DNA of 64,000 bases from Chryseobacterium sp. ISL-6 (GCF_018613715.1 NZ_JAGGPT010000001.1:237919-301918), one strand, 5' to 3'. Shown: positions 33,523 to 42,233, counted from the stretch's first letter. Numbers and translations: made by a program. The notes: generated by a model not told the origin, from the letters alone.

Positions 33523-34761
33523 TTATTGAATTATACATGCTGCAACAGTTGAATTGGAGGTTTCATCCACCAAAATTGCAGATCCTGTTCTTTTATTATC
33601 TATAAAACTATCGTAAACCAGAGGCTGTGCTGTTCTTAGGGTAACTTTAACGATTTCATTCAGTTTGATCTCACCTTCAGCTTTTTCCTGTATAAGTGTA
33701 TTGACATTGATCTTATAATCTACTGCCTTTACTACTGTTTTTACTAACCTGCTGTTTTGCTGTAGCAAATATTTATTGCCTGGTTGTAATGATTTTACAT
33801 CAAGCCAGCATAAAAGAACTTCAAGATCTTTTTCGATAATGGGAAGCTGTTCTCCTGTAGCAAATAGATCGCCTCTACTGATATCCAGATCTTCTGTTAT
33901 ATGAATTACGGCAGGCTGTCCTTCAAATACTTCATTGCTTTCAATTCCATTGATCTCAATTTTAGCAATTTCACTGGTTGAACCTGCCGGAAGAATATGG
34001 ATCTTATCTCCTTTCCTGAATTGACCACTTAATATCTGTCCTGCATAACCTCTGTAATCATGTAATTCTTCTGTTTGAGGTCGGATCACATATTGAACCT
34101 GAAAACGGCTTCCGCTATTTAATTCGTCATGAAGGGTCACCTGTTCCAGATATTCCAAAAGAGATTCTCCTTCATACCAGTCTGTTCTGGATGATACCGA
34201 AACAATATTATCTCCTTTAAGTGCTGAAATGGGAAAATAGCTTACATCATTTAATCCAAGGCTATTGGCAATTTTTGTGTAATCTGCTTTTATGGTTTCA
34301 AACACTTCCTGTGAATAATCGACCATATCCATTTTATTGATGGCTACAGCTACTTTTTTCAATTTAAGCAATGAAGCTATAATTGAATGCCTCCTTGTTT
34401 GTTCGATCACTCCTTTTCGGGCATCAATAAGAATGACCATCAGGTCAGAATTAGAAGCTCCAGTAATCATATTACGGGTATATTGTACATGGCCGGGAGC
34501 GTCAGCGATAATAAATTTCCTTTTGGCGGTTGAAAAGTATCTGTAAGCAACATCAATGGTAATTCCCTGCTCTCTTTCAGCACGTAAACCGTCGGTTAAT
34601 AGAGCTAGGTCTACCCCATCTTCGTTTTTATTTTTAGAATGTTTCTCAAGTACTTCCAGCTGATCCTGTAAAATACTTTTACTATCGTAAAGCAGTCTTC
34701 CGATAAGGGTACTTTTACCATCATCTACACTTCCTGCTGTTATAAATCTTAAAATATCCAT
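33523..34761 (-). CDS. cysN: Sulfate adenylyltransferase subunit 1 (GTPase)
   Basis: 412 residues of the elongation-factor-like GTPase family: P-loop GSVDDGKSTLIGRLLYDSK (about 11-29), effector region EREQGITIDVAYRYF, DAPGHVQYTRNM and INKMDMVDY. Two beta-barrel domains complete it. No APS kinase domain is fused at the C-terminus. It uses GTP hydrolysis to drive APS formation by CysD. It is separated from cysD by 83 bases of AT-rich DNA, an unusually wide gap for this operon. Confidence 0.93.
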   Translation of the reverse strand: MDILRFITAGSVDDGKSTLIGRLLYDSKSILQDQLEVLEKHSKNKNEDGVDLALLTDGLRAEREQGITIDVAYRYFSTAKRKFIIADAPGHVQYTRNMITGASNSDLMVILIDARKGVIEQTRRHSIIASLLKLKKVAVAINKMDMVDYSQEVFETIKADYTKIANSLGLNDVSYFPISALKGDNIVSVSSRTDWYEGESLLEYLEQVTLHDELNSGSRFQVQYVIRPQTEELHDYRGYAGQILSGQFRKGDKIHILPAGSTSEIAKIEINGIESNEVFEGQPAVIHITEDLDISRGDLFATGEQLPIIEKDLEVLLCWLDVKSLQPGNKYLLQQNSRLVKTVVKAVDYKINVNTLIQEKAEGEIKLNEIVKVTLRTAQPLVYDSFIDNKRTGSAILVDETSNSTVAACIIQ

Positions 34762-34844
34762 ATCTGTTAATTATAAATTATAAATGATAAGCGATGAATG
34801 ATAATTGCCTGCAGAATCATTGATCAATTATATTTTATCATTGA

Positions 34845-35753
34845 TTAAAAATAGCCTCCTTTTTTCCTGTCTTCCATTGCGGCTTCTGTTACCCGGTCAT
34901 CTATTCGGGTTTCTCCACGTTCGGAAATTCTGGTGGCAACGATTTCTTCTATCACTGCGTCTATTGTCGATGCGTGAGATTCAACTGCTGCAGTACATGT
35001 CATATCTCCCACGGTACGATAACGTATCTTTTTTGTGGTAATAAAATCGTGGTTTTCCAAAGAAGCATGTTCAGAATTGGCAATCCATTGTCCATTGAAA
35101 TCAACTACTTCCCTATCGTGCGAAAAGTAAATGGAAGGCAGCGCAATTTTTTCTCTGCGGATGTAATTCCAGACATCAAGTTCTGTCCAGTTACTGATAG
35201 GGAAAACCCTTACATTCTCTCCTTTCTGAGTTTTTCCATTAAAAATATTCCAGAGCTCCGGACGCTGAAGCTTAGGATCCCATTGTCCAAATTCATCGCG
35301 AACAGAAAAAATTCTTTCTTTTGCACGGGCTTTTTCTTCATCTCTACGGGCACCTCCTATACAGGCATCAAATTCAAATTCTTCTATCGTATCAAGTAGC
35401 GTATAAGTCTGCAGCCAGTTTCTGCTGGGGAACTTACCTTTAGGTTCTGTTAAACCTTTTTCCTTGATCGTATCCTCAACTTTACGAACCACAAGATTGA
35501 CATCCAGTTCGCTGACCAGCTGATCTCTGAAGCTTAAAACTTCAGGGAAATTATGTCCTGTATCCACATGAACAAATGTGAAAGGAATTTTTCCGTGGCG
35601 GAATGCTTTTGAAGCTAGATGAGCCAGTACAATACTGTCTTTTCCACCGCTGAATAACAAGGCAGGACGTTCAAATTGTCCTGCTACTTCCCGTAAGATG
35701 TAAATCGATTCGGATTCCAACTGATCCAGGTAATTTAAATGATATATTGACAT
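34845..35753 (-). CDS. cysD: Sulfate adenylyltransferase subunit 2
   Basis: 302 residues, standard CysD length. The PP-loop LLFSGGKDSIVLAHLA (about 32-47) is followed by FVHVDTGHNFPEV, GARRDEEKARAKERIFS and TWTELDVW-like SNWTELDVWNYI. It ends MEDRKKGGYF, the canonical C-terminus. With CysN it makes APS from sulfate and ATP. Confidence 0.95.
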   Translation of the reverse strand: MSIYHLNYLDQLESESIYILREVAGQFERPALLFSGGKDSIVLAHLASKAFRHGKIPFTFVHVDTGHNFPEVLSFRDQLVSELDVNLVVRKVEDTIKEKGLTEPKGKFPSRNWLQTYTLLDTIEEFEFDACIGGARRDEEKARAKERIFSVRDEFGQWDPKLQRPELWNIFNGKTQKGENVRVFPISNWTELDVWNYIRREKIALPSIYFSHDREVVDFNGQWIANSEHASLENHDFITTKKIRYRTVGDMTCTAAVESHASTIDAVIEEIVATRISERGETRIDDRVTEAAMEDRKKGGYF

Positions 35754-35761
35754 GTTTATTT

Positions 35762-36475
35762 TTATTTATGAATATGTAATCCGCATTCTTTTTTATTTGC
35801 ATCTTCCCACCACCATCGGCCCGCTCTGAAATCTTCTCCTTCTTTTATTGCTCTTGTACAGGGCTCGCATCCAATACTGACAAATCCTTTTTTATGTAAA
35901 TAATTATAAGGTAAATGATACGCCTGAACATATTCTAAAACCTGCTTTGTAGTCCAGTGAAGCAATGGATGAAATTTGATGATCTGATGATCTTCATCCC
36001 ATTCTAATTGTGGCATATTTTGTCTGTTGGTAGAATGCTCTGATCTTAAACCAGTGATCCAAACTTTGTATCCTTGCAATGCTTTTTTTAGAGGATGAAC
36101 TTTGCGGATCGTGCAGCATGCCTTCCTCTGCTCCACAGATTGATAGAAAGAATCGGGTCCGTTCTGAGAAACGAACTCTCTTATTTCTTCTGTGTCGGGA
36201 TAGTAGGCTTTGATTTCTTTTTTAAAAAATGCTCTACTGGCTGTCCAGGTTTCATAAGTCTGTTCAAAAAGTCTTCCTGTATCCAATGTGAAAATGTCCA
36301 CGTCTAGGTTTTTGATCAAATGAGTTACAATTTGATCTTCATAACTAAAGCTGGTGGAAAAAGTGACCTTACGCGGAAATCTCTCTACAAGTACTTGTAT
36401 AAAATCGGTATTAATAGCATTGTCAGAGGCTTTTTTAAGCAGTTCTTCGAATTCTGTTTTCAGATTATTTTCCAT
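35762..36475 (-). CDS. cysH: Assimilatory APS (phosphoadenylyl-sulfate) reductase
   Basis: 237 residues. TSFSYEDQIVTHLI and FTLDTGRLFEQTYE form the nucleotide site, and the C-terminal KKECGLH holds the catalytic Cys231. Cys120-Cys121 (ACCTIRKVHPL) and Cys203/Cys206 (GCEPCT) are the four cysteines of a 4Fe-4S cluster, which marks enzymes using APS. With no APS kinase in the operon, direct APS reduction to sulfite is likely. It is the first gene of the operon, about 15 bases after the expected transcription start. Confidence 0.93.
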   Translation of the reverse strand: MENNLKTEFEELLKKASDNAINTDFIQVLVERFPRKVTFSTSFSYEDQIVTHLIKNLDVDIFTLDTGRLFEQTYETWTASRAFFKKEIKAYYPDTEEIREFVSQNGPDSFYQSVEQRKACCTIRKVHPLKKALQGYKVWITGLRSEHSTNRQNMPQLEWDEDHQIIKFHPLLHWTTKQVLEYVQAYHLPYNYLHKKGFVSIGCEPCTRAIKEGEDFRAGRWWWEDANKKECGLHIHK

Positions 36476-36496
36476 TTGGGATTGAAATTATTCCTG

Positions 36497-36539
36497 CAAA
36501 TATATATAATCCTATTAATCCTACCAAATTAGTAGGATT
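36497..36539 (-). promoter_or_regulatory. Promoter and operator of the sulfur assimilation operon
   Basis: On the minus strand a TTG (36527-36525) and the -7 box TATATTTG (36504-36497) are 20 bases apart, inside the known TTG-N17-23-TAnnTTTG range. An inverted repeat AATCCTAC-N7-GTAGGATT (36517-36539) covers the -33 element, with a further AATCCTA half site at 36508-36514. Repression by the Rrf2-family protein encoded just upstream is the simple model. Confidence 0.7.
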
Positions 36540-36554
36540 TAAAATTAAAAAAAA

Positions 36555-36971
36555 CTAATTTTTTTTCATAAACGAAGTCAGAGTGGCCTCCATCATGCTT
36601 TTCCTTGTTTTTTCCCTTACAATAATAAACTCTTTTCTAAGGTAGCAGGTTTCTTCATCTACGCAATCATCACAAGGTTCATAAAAGTTTAAGGAAACAC
36701 ATGGAGCCAATGCTATAGGACCGTCAAAAATCCGGTAAATATCAGCTAAAGAGACATCATCAGGAGATTTTAGCAAATAGTAACCACCTGCTTTCCCTTG
36801 TTTACTATTAACAAGTTTTACCCTCTTTAACTCTAAAAGAATTTGCTCTAAAAATTTTCTTGGAATATGTTCATCTTGTGCAATAATAGATGTAGACAAA
36901 AAGCCTTGATTGTAATTTCTTGCTAATCTGACCATTGCTTTTAAAGCATATTTGCAACGTTTGGACATCAT
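36555..36971 (-). CDS. Rrf2-family regulator, probable sulfur/cysteine regulator
   Basis: 138 residues. A winged helix (SKRCKYALKAMVRLARNYNQ, IPRKFLEQILLELKRVKLV, SKQGKAGGYYLL) is followed by four Cys in APCVSLNFYEPCDDCVDEETC, the region where IscR-type members bind an Fe-S cluster. CymR, the cysteine repressor of Gram-positive bacteria, belongs to the same family. It lies upstream of cysH on the same strand, with the operator at 36517-36539 between them. Cysteine- or cluster-responsive control of the operon is an inference from context. Confidence 0.85.
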   Translation of the reverse strand: MMSKRCKYALKAMVRLARNYNQGFLSTSIIAQDEHIPRKFLEQILLELKRVKLVNSKQGKAGGYYLLKSPDDVSLADIYRIFDGPIALAPCVSLNFYEPCDDCVDEETCYLRKEFIIVREKTRKSMMEATLTSFMKKN

Positions 36972-37043
36972 AATAGACGCAAGTTATAACATTTTCTTTT
37001 ATTATTGAAATGTTTTTCAGATTGGGCGTGTTCTTGTTGTATA

Positions 37044-37172
37044 GGAAGAATACTTAAGTCTTTTTGAAAATCTTTGATTTTCTGTTTATGTGTTCTTTAT
37101 TGTGCAGTAGATTTTACACTTTCTTACGTTTTCTAAAGTGTCTCAAAAAACTTTTGCGACTTTTGCGTTTTA
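37044..37172. repeat. Left copy of a dispersed intergenic repeat
   Basis: In order: ACTTAAGT-like sequence, the palindrome GAAAATCTTTGATTTTC (37066-37082), a GTGTTCTTT stretch, then TTCTAAAGTGT followed by CTTTTGCGACTTTTGCG. The same order recurs at about 38880-39055, so two copies flank the cytochrome gene. No ORF is supported. The rest of 36972-37337 is AT-rich with nothing further that I can name. Confidence 0.55.
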
Positions 37173-37337
37173 AAAACATGATACCCTTAAAAGTTTATTG
37201 CCTTCGTTTAACTGTTTTTCGATAAACTTAACCTGGTCGTTGCATTTTTTCATTTTAAAAAGATGTATTTTTCATAATGGAATAAAGATTTATAAAACTG
37301 TGTTATAGAAGGATTTGAATTTAAAATCAAACTATAT

Positions 37338-38678
37338 ATGAAACAAAAATTTAGCTTTTTAAGCACTTTAATACTGCTTATTATTTTATTCAGCTGCAAA
37401 CAATCCATCCAAAATATTAATCCATCCAAAGGTATTTCCACAACGAAAAAGATCACCTATACTCAATCTTTGTTTCCTAGCTATAATGCAAATTATACTC
37501 CCCCATCGGGAATGAAAACGTTTGAGCTTAGCCAGGATTATCCAAAAACATTGGTTGTAGAAAATTATCCATGGCAAAGTATCGACTTCAAAAAAGAACC
37601 CGAGCTCTACATGCAAACGGTTTTGAATTATTGTTTGAAAGGTAACCTAGAGGTTGATTTTAGAGGTCAGGAAAATAAAATAAGAAAGTGGTACCATGCT
37701 CCATGGCTTGATGATGATGGAAAGTACCTGAATAAGGAATATATAGGAAATGGACGTGAATATATCCACGGCCTGACAAGGGAGTTTGCCACACCAAAAT
37801 ATAAAATACACGATCAACAGGACATCGAATTGGAAAATTGGGCAGTAGGAATGTATAACGCTCCGGGAGGCTATACAATAGGTCAAGTTTGGCCTGCTCC
37901 CAACCATAATCCGGCTCCTGGAAAATCAAACTTTCCGGAAGGAACAGTAAGCTTTAAATTGTTGTTTACGGACGGGACTCTCAGTAAAGTCCCTTTTCTA
38001 AAAAATACCCTGGAATGGAAAGCTAATATTTATTCATGCAATCCTAATGCAGAGTGTACAGATAAAACAAGAACTGATCGAACTGTTAGACTGCTTCAGA
38101 TCGATATTGCAATTAAAGATAAGAGAGCATTAAAAACAGGTTGGGTATACGGGACATTTATGTATGACGGGTCAGGTAAAGGGAAAACGGTTTGGGATAG
38201 AATGGTTCCTGTTGGTTTAAGTTGGGGAAACGACTCAGGGATAACAAAAGATATACATCGTGATGGTGCATTTATTAATGAGGAACTTAAAGAGTCTTTT
38301 ATTAATGCTTCATTAATACATTCTGAGAAAAAAGACAAAACAGCAGCTTATCTCAAATATCATGGATTGGGAGGAAGGTTAAACGGGCCTATTGATAATT
38401 CAATATCATCATGTATTTCGTGTCATGGGAATGCATCAGTGAGTAGCAAAGGCGTAACTCTGCCTTTAGGTGATTTTAAAGCAAGTACAACAAGACTTAA
38501 TTATTCTCCTGAATCGTTCAAACAGTTTTTTATGGATGTTCCATCGGGTGCCAATATCATAAAATTCAAAGAAGAAGAATATACAACGACAGATTATTCG
38601 TTGCAAATTTCTACAGGTATTAGAAATTATTATGTGAATAAGAGAGCTTTGGCTAACCGTTTAAAACAAGGGAATTAA
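37338..38678 (+). CDS. Lipoprotein with c-type heme motif
   Basis: 446 residues. A lipoprotein signal peptide ends in the lipobox LILFSC with Cys20 as acylation site. A single heme-attachment motif CISCHG lies near residue 360. The central part is beta-rich with WAVGMYNAPGGYTIGQVWPA and a Cys pair in SCNPNAECTD. I do not recognise a named family, but similar single-heme lipoproteins occur as uncharacterised proteins in Bacteroidetes and Proteobacteria. Probably at the periplasmic or outer face of a membrane, with an electron-transfer or enzyme role. It stands alone between repeat copies. Confidence 0.7.
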   Translation: MKQKFSFLSTLILLIILFSCKQSIQNINPSKGISTTKKITYTQSLFPSYNANYTPPSGMKTFELSQDYPKTLVVENYPWQSIDFKKEPELYMQTVLNYCLKGNLEVDFRGQENKIRKWYHAPWLDDDGKYLNKEYIGNGREYIHGLTREFATPKYKIHDQQDIELENWAVGMYNAPGGYTIGQVWPAPNHNPAPGKSNFPEGTVSFKLLFTDGTLSKVPFLKNTLEWKANIYSCNPNAECTDKTRTDRTVRLLQIDIAIKDKRALKTGWVYGTFMYDGSGKGKTVWDRMVPVGLSWGNDSGITKDIHRDGAFINEELKESFINASLIHSEKKDKTAAYLKYHGLGGRLNGPIDNSISSCISCHGNASVSSKGVTLPLGDFKASTTRLNYSPESFKQFFMDVPSGANIIKFKEEEYTTTDYSLQISTGIRNYYVNKRALANRLKQGN

Positions 38679-38725
38679 TAACATTTTAGGTTAAGATAAG
38701 TTTCGAACTTTGTTATAGCGAGTCA

Positions 38726-39182
38726 TTGGTTAATCGCAAAGGCGCAAAGGTTTCTTTAGGATGCTGTTTTTAAGGCGCAAGAAAATCAAAGATTTTCGGC
38801 AGGGTTTATACTGAGGGCTCGATTCGTCCCTTCGAGTAGGTTTTGGAAAACCGTATCGAGAAGTTGTTTCTATTTAAATAACACTTAAGTTATTTTAAGT
38901 GAAAAGCCTTGCGAATAATAAGTACACTTTAGTTTTTTGAAAATCTTTGATTTTCTTCTTCTGTGATCTTTAAAACGTTATTCATTTAGCTTAGGAAAAC
39001 TTAAGTGTTCTAAAGTGTTTAAAATAAAGGCTTTTGTGACTTTTGTGGTTAAAAAAAAGATTTTTTATCTCGCAGATTTAGCGAATTAAGCAGATATTTT
39101 TAAATTTTTATCGAAGATAAAAATCCTTGCGCCTTAAAAACGTTATGATTTTAAAGATTTTAGCGTCTTTGCGATTAACCAT
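38726..39182. repeat. Non-coding element with 20-base terminal inverted repeats
   Basis: The left end, TTGGTTAATCGCAAAGGCGC (38726-38745), and the complement of the right end, ATGGTTAATCGCAAAGACGC (39163-39182), match at 18 of 20 positions. Inside are GAAAATCAAAGATTTTC (38781-38797) and its inverse (38939-38955), a nested hairpin (CTCGAT 38818-38823 with ATCGAG 38855-38860, and GGTTTT/AAAACC within), and the second copy of the repeat at 37044-37172. There is no ORF. It looks like a MITE-like or composite intergenic repeat. No target-site duplication is obvious. Confidence 0.6.
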
Positions 39183-39189
39183 TTCTCAT

Positions 39190-39684
39190 TTAATCTTTCT
39201 GAAATATAAAGTAAGCTACCACCTCGTTTTCCCGTACTAAATTCTCTATTCGGATAAATCCATTCTTTGTAAGAACTTTTTGAGATCCTATATTATCAAG
39301 ATCAGTAACAGCAACAATATCTCTATTGTCATTTAGTGAAACACAATAGTCAACAAGTGCTTTGCATATTTTAGTGGCTACGCCCTTTCCCCAATACTTT
39401 TCATTGGCAACATAGCCAATTTCTGTTTGTTCAGGATTGTCCACAAAAACTCTTGCGACACACATTCCCACAAAGTCATTATCTTCAGTATTAAAGATAC
39501 CCCATCTGCTGAATGGTCCTTCATGATAATCTGACAATGATTTTTGAAACGTTTTTATATATTCTTCGATACTTTTATAGGGAAGAAATTGAGTAATATT
39601 TGGGTTTTCAAAGAGTGATAAGAACAAAGTTAATTCCTGAGCTGTAAATTCACGTATGGTGATCGAATCGTCTTTATGTTGCAT
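39190..39684 (-). CDS. GNAT-family N-acetyltransferase
   Basis: The start at ATG 39684 (MQHKDDSITIREF) gives 164 residues; 13 codons upstream are also open but hydrophobic and atypical. It resembles the RimJ/RimL-like group: SITIREFTAQELTLFLSLFE, RWGIFNTEDNDFVGMC, EIGYVANEKYWGKGVATKIC with the acetyl-CoA loop, and NIGSQKVLTKNGFI. The substrate may be a protein N-terminus or a small amine. It ends eight bases before the repeat element. Confidence 0.82.
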   Translation of the reverse strand: MQHKDDSITIREFTAQELTLFLSLFENPNITQFLPYKSIEEYIKTFQKSLSDYHEGPFSRWGIFNTEDNDFVGMCVARVFVDNPEQTEIGYVANEKYWGKGVATKICKALVDYCVSLNDNRDIVAVTDLDNIGSQKVLTKNGFIRIENLVRENEVVAYFIFQKD

Positions 39685-39772
39685 AAGGATAATGAAGTTT
39701 TTTAAGCCCATAAAATACATCAAAATACCGAGAATTAAGTGATGAAAATGTGAGAATAACTATTAAAAAAAA

Positions 39773-39803
39773 GGGCTTAAGATCATTGCTGATCATTAAG
39801 CCC
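39773..39803 (-). terminator. Intrinsic terminator after the esterase gene
   Basis: GGGCTTAA (39773-39780) pairs with TTAAGCCC (39796-39803), extended by GATCA/TGATC with one bulge, and eight T follow on the minus strand. It would end transcripts from the esterase lipoprotein gene at 39942. Confidence 0.75.
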
Positions 39804-39850
39804 AAACATCATCCAAAACTCAGAATTATTTTCATATTCGATATAGTAGT

Positions 39851-39935
39851 AACCACCCCGTCAAATCTTTGATTTGCCACCCCTCCGAGGGAGGGGAATT
39901 TTGTTTTTTGTTATGCTATAATAGTTGGGGTGGTT
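39851..39935. repeat. 85-base nested-hairpin repeat
   Basis: The outer arms AACCACCCC (39851-39859) and GGGGTGGTT (39927-39935) enclose a palindrome CAAATCTTTGATTTG (39862-39876) and a GC-rich hairpin CCCCTC/GAGGGG (39880-39885 with 39891-39896). The GC-rich stem is foreign to the AT-rich setting and looks like a dispersed REP-type element. It lies between the esterase stop codon and its terminator, so it would be in the 3' UTR. Confidence 0.55.
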
Positions 39936-39941
39936 AATGGG

Positions 39942-40925
39942 TTAGAAACTTTTGAACCAGTCGGTTACAGCTTTGAAGTAATAATCCGGTGGTTGGTGAC
40001 CTAAGAGAGAGTTACCTCCTCCTGAATACTGCCCACTTGCATAAAGCGTAAGTTTTACATCTGCTGTACCGCCGCTATAGGTCTTTGTCGTATCATTACC
40101 ACTGCCAATTGATGTAGATGTTGGATTGTTGCTTGTTCCGTTTTTCAGTCTCCAGAAATCTGCTTGCTCTTTTCCGAAGAGTCCATTAGGACTGGTGTTA
40201 CCAAAATGATCGTCACCAAGGCCAAAGAAAATCCACACAGTTGTGTTTCCATGATAATTAGAATTAGCAACATAATTACCATTACTATTTTTAAACCAGA
40301 ATGGTCTGTTAGATGCAACCGGAGCAATAGCCTTAAATACTCCATTTAAGAAATAAGCAGTAACATTAGTCATATCTCCACCCCAAGAGTGTCCGGTAGC
40401 AAAAATACGGTTTTGATCAATCGAGTAGGTTGATTTGATAAGATTCAAAAGTTCCTTGGTAAACTGGATATCTTCCGATCCCTGATAAGGTGAAGCATAA
40501 TCTCCCATAGCCCAACCCTTATCACCATCCCAAGTGTATTCCTGATCAGGATAAACAAATATGGTATTATCCATTAATTTTTCAAGACCGGGGGTGCTGG
40601 AGTTCCATCCTTGTCCCATCCATTGTTGCATTTCATGTCCTGTTGTATCTGTTCCTGCGAAAACAAAGACAAGGCGATACTTCTTCTCACTATCATAATT
40701 TTCAGGTACAGATAGGTAGTAGCTTCTTGTTCCTCCCGCACTGGAAGAGAAATCGTGCTGTTTCTGTCCGCTGGTGTAAGAGGTTACAGCAGCAGTTTTA
40801 CCTGCTGTAGGTGATTCATCTCTGGCTGGTGTAATGTCTCTGCTTTCGCAAGCATAGAAGAATACAAAGCTGATTAAACAAACTAACTTCAATAGATAGC
40901 CTGTAAGTACATTTTTTGTTTTCAT
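39942..40925 (-). CDS. Secreted esterase lipoprotein (PHB depolymerase/feruloyl esterase type)
   Basis: 327 residues. A lipoprotein signal peptide ends at Cys26 (FVFFYACESR). The catalytic domain of CE1/LpqC type has a SYYLSVPENYDSEKKYRLVF start, the nucleophile elbow GHSWGG with Ser180, an acid probably in FGLGDDHFG, and His in LLGHQPPDYYF. It is probably anchored to the outer membrane and hydrolyses an ester in plant polysaccharide or a polyester (inference). It ends upstream of the nested-hairpin repeat and terminator. Confidence 0.78.
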   Translation of the reverse strand: MKTKNVLTGYLLKLVCLISFVFFYACESRDITPARDESPTAGKTAAVTSYTSGQKQHDFSSSAGGTRSYYLSVPENYDSEKKYRLVFVFAGTDTTGHEMQQWMGQGWNSSTPGLEKLMDNTIFVYPDQEYTWDGDKGWAMGDYASPYQGSEDIQFTKELLNLIKSTYSIDQNRIFATGHSWGGDMTNVTAYFLNGVFKAIAPVASNRPFWFKNSNGNYVANSNYHGNTTVWIFFGLGDDHFGNTSPNGLFGKEQADFWRLKNGTSNNPTSTSIGSGNDTTKTYSGGTADVKLTLYASGQYSGGGNSLLGHQPPDYYFKAVTDWFKSF

Positions 40926-40959
40926 ATATTAAAAAATTTGGTGTGCCTATTGTATCAGA

Positions 40960-42225
40960 TCAGCTAAATCTTTGAGGATTAAATAAGCTGATATCTGCAG
41001 TTGGCTTTTGGCCATCCGCAATTTCAGAAACTGTTCTTCCAAAAACAGGTCCCAGACTTAATCCCATCATTCCACCACCACCTGCAATAATTAAATTTTC
41101 AAGTTTTGATGCCTTTCCCAAATAAGGAAGCCCATCAGGAGCACAAGGTCTGTAGCCAAACCAAATATCAGATTCCTTAGGTGTTTCGATCTGAAATTCG
41201 GGCATATATTTCGGAATAGACTGTACAATCCCTTCTACCCGATTCATATTAATTTTACTACGATGGGGTGCCAATTCCATAGTCCCTCCAAATCGGATAT
41301 GCCCACCCATAGGAGTCACAGCTACTCTTGCTTCCAGTAAAAGAGCGGCTCGCTCTATCCTATTGTCTGGATTTTCCGGTTTATGCATAAATGAATACCC
41401 TTTGCCGGGCATCAAATGAATTTTTATACCCACTTTTTCTGCCAGTTCAGGAAGAAACGAACCTCCTGTCATCACAAATTGATCAGCTGTGAATTTTTCA
41501 CCGTTAGCAATAACGGCTCTAATTCTTTTTCCATGGGTCTCAAATCCTGTAATTCTATGTTGAGTATGGAAAACAACACCATTATTTTTAAGATAAGTAA
41601 TCAGTTGTTTCATCAGTTTCACCGGATTCATATGGCCATCACATTTATAATTGATGCCACCAATAATATCCAGTTTAACATTCGGTTCCAGTTCCTCGAT
41701 CCCTTTTTGGTCAAGGATATCAACAGATAAACCCAATTTAACCGCTGTATGAGCAAGCTCTATCTCTTCTTCAGCTACTTTTTCTGTTTTATATAGCATT
41801 AGAAGGCCTTTCTGAGTAAGCTCAAAATCAAATTCTTCTTTTTGGGCAATTTGGTTATAAAGCTGGCTGCTGGCTAAATTAAGGTCTCTGATTGCAGAAG
41901 CAGAGCGATCAACATGTTTCTGATTAGAATGTTTTAAAAATTTGATTCCCCAGGATATTAATTGAGGACTTAATGAAGGCTTTACATAAAATGGACTTTT
42001 ACTGTCAAACATCCATCGAATTCCCTGAGCAACGACTCCAGGTGCTGCCAACGGGGTAAAATGACTAGGAACAATCATTCCCGCATTGCCGTATGAACAA
42101 TTATTGGTGAGATCATTTTGTTCCAGGATTTCTACCTGCCAGCCTTTCTCTAAGAGGTAATATGCAGAGCTGAGTCCTGCTATTCCGGCACCAATAACCA
42201 GTGCTTTTCCTTTATTTTGTGTCAT
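40960..42225 (-). CDS. FAD-dependent D-amino acid (cis-4-hydroxy-D-proline) dehydrogenase
   Basis: The start at ATG 42225 (MTQNKG) gives 421 residues and places FAD motif ALVIGAGIAGLSSAYYL at residues ~8-24; the frame is open 11 codons further but would overlap the epimerase gene. DadA-family features are present (VPSHFTPLAAPGVVAQG, PMGGHIRFGGTMELAP, FGYRPCAPDGLPYLG). In this operon it should oxidise cis-4-hydroxy-D-proline to pyrroline-4-hydroxy-2-carboxylate. It is the last gene of the operon, eight bases after the epimerase. Confidence 0.85.
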   Translation of the reverse strand: MTQNKGKALVIGAGIAGLSSAYYLLEKGWQVEILEQNDLTNNCSYGNAGMIVPSHFTPLAAPGVVAQGIRWMFDSKSPFYVKPSLSPQLISWGIKFLKHSNQKHVDRSASAIRDLNLASSQLYNQIAQKEEFDFELTQKGLLMLYKTEKVAEEEIELAHTAVKLGLSVDILDQKGIEELEPNVKLDIIGGINYKCDGHMNPVKLMKQLITYLKNNGVVFHTQHRITGFETHGKRIRAVIANGEKFTADQFVMTGGSFLPELAEKVGIKIHLMPGKGYSFMHKPENPDNRIERAALLLEARVAVTPMGGHIRFGGTMELAPHRSKINMNRVEGIVQSIPKYMPEFQIETPKESDIWFGYRPCAPDGLPYLGKASKLENLIIAGGGGMMGLSLGPVFGRTVSEIADGQKPTADISLFNPQRFS

Positions 42226-42233
42226 TTGTTTGC

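Noticed and set aside
34762..34844. Promoter or small gene in the cysN-cysD gap
   Set aside because: Only AT-rich sequence with a repeated ATCATTGAT is seen; no -7 box or ORF can be supported.
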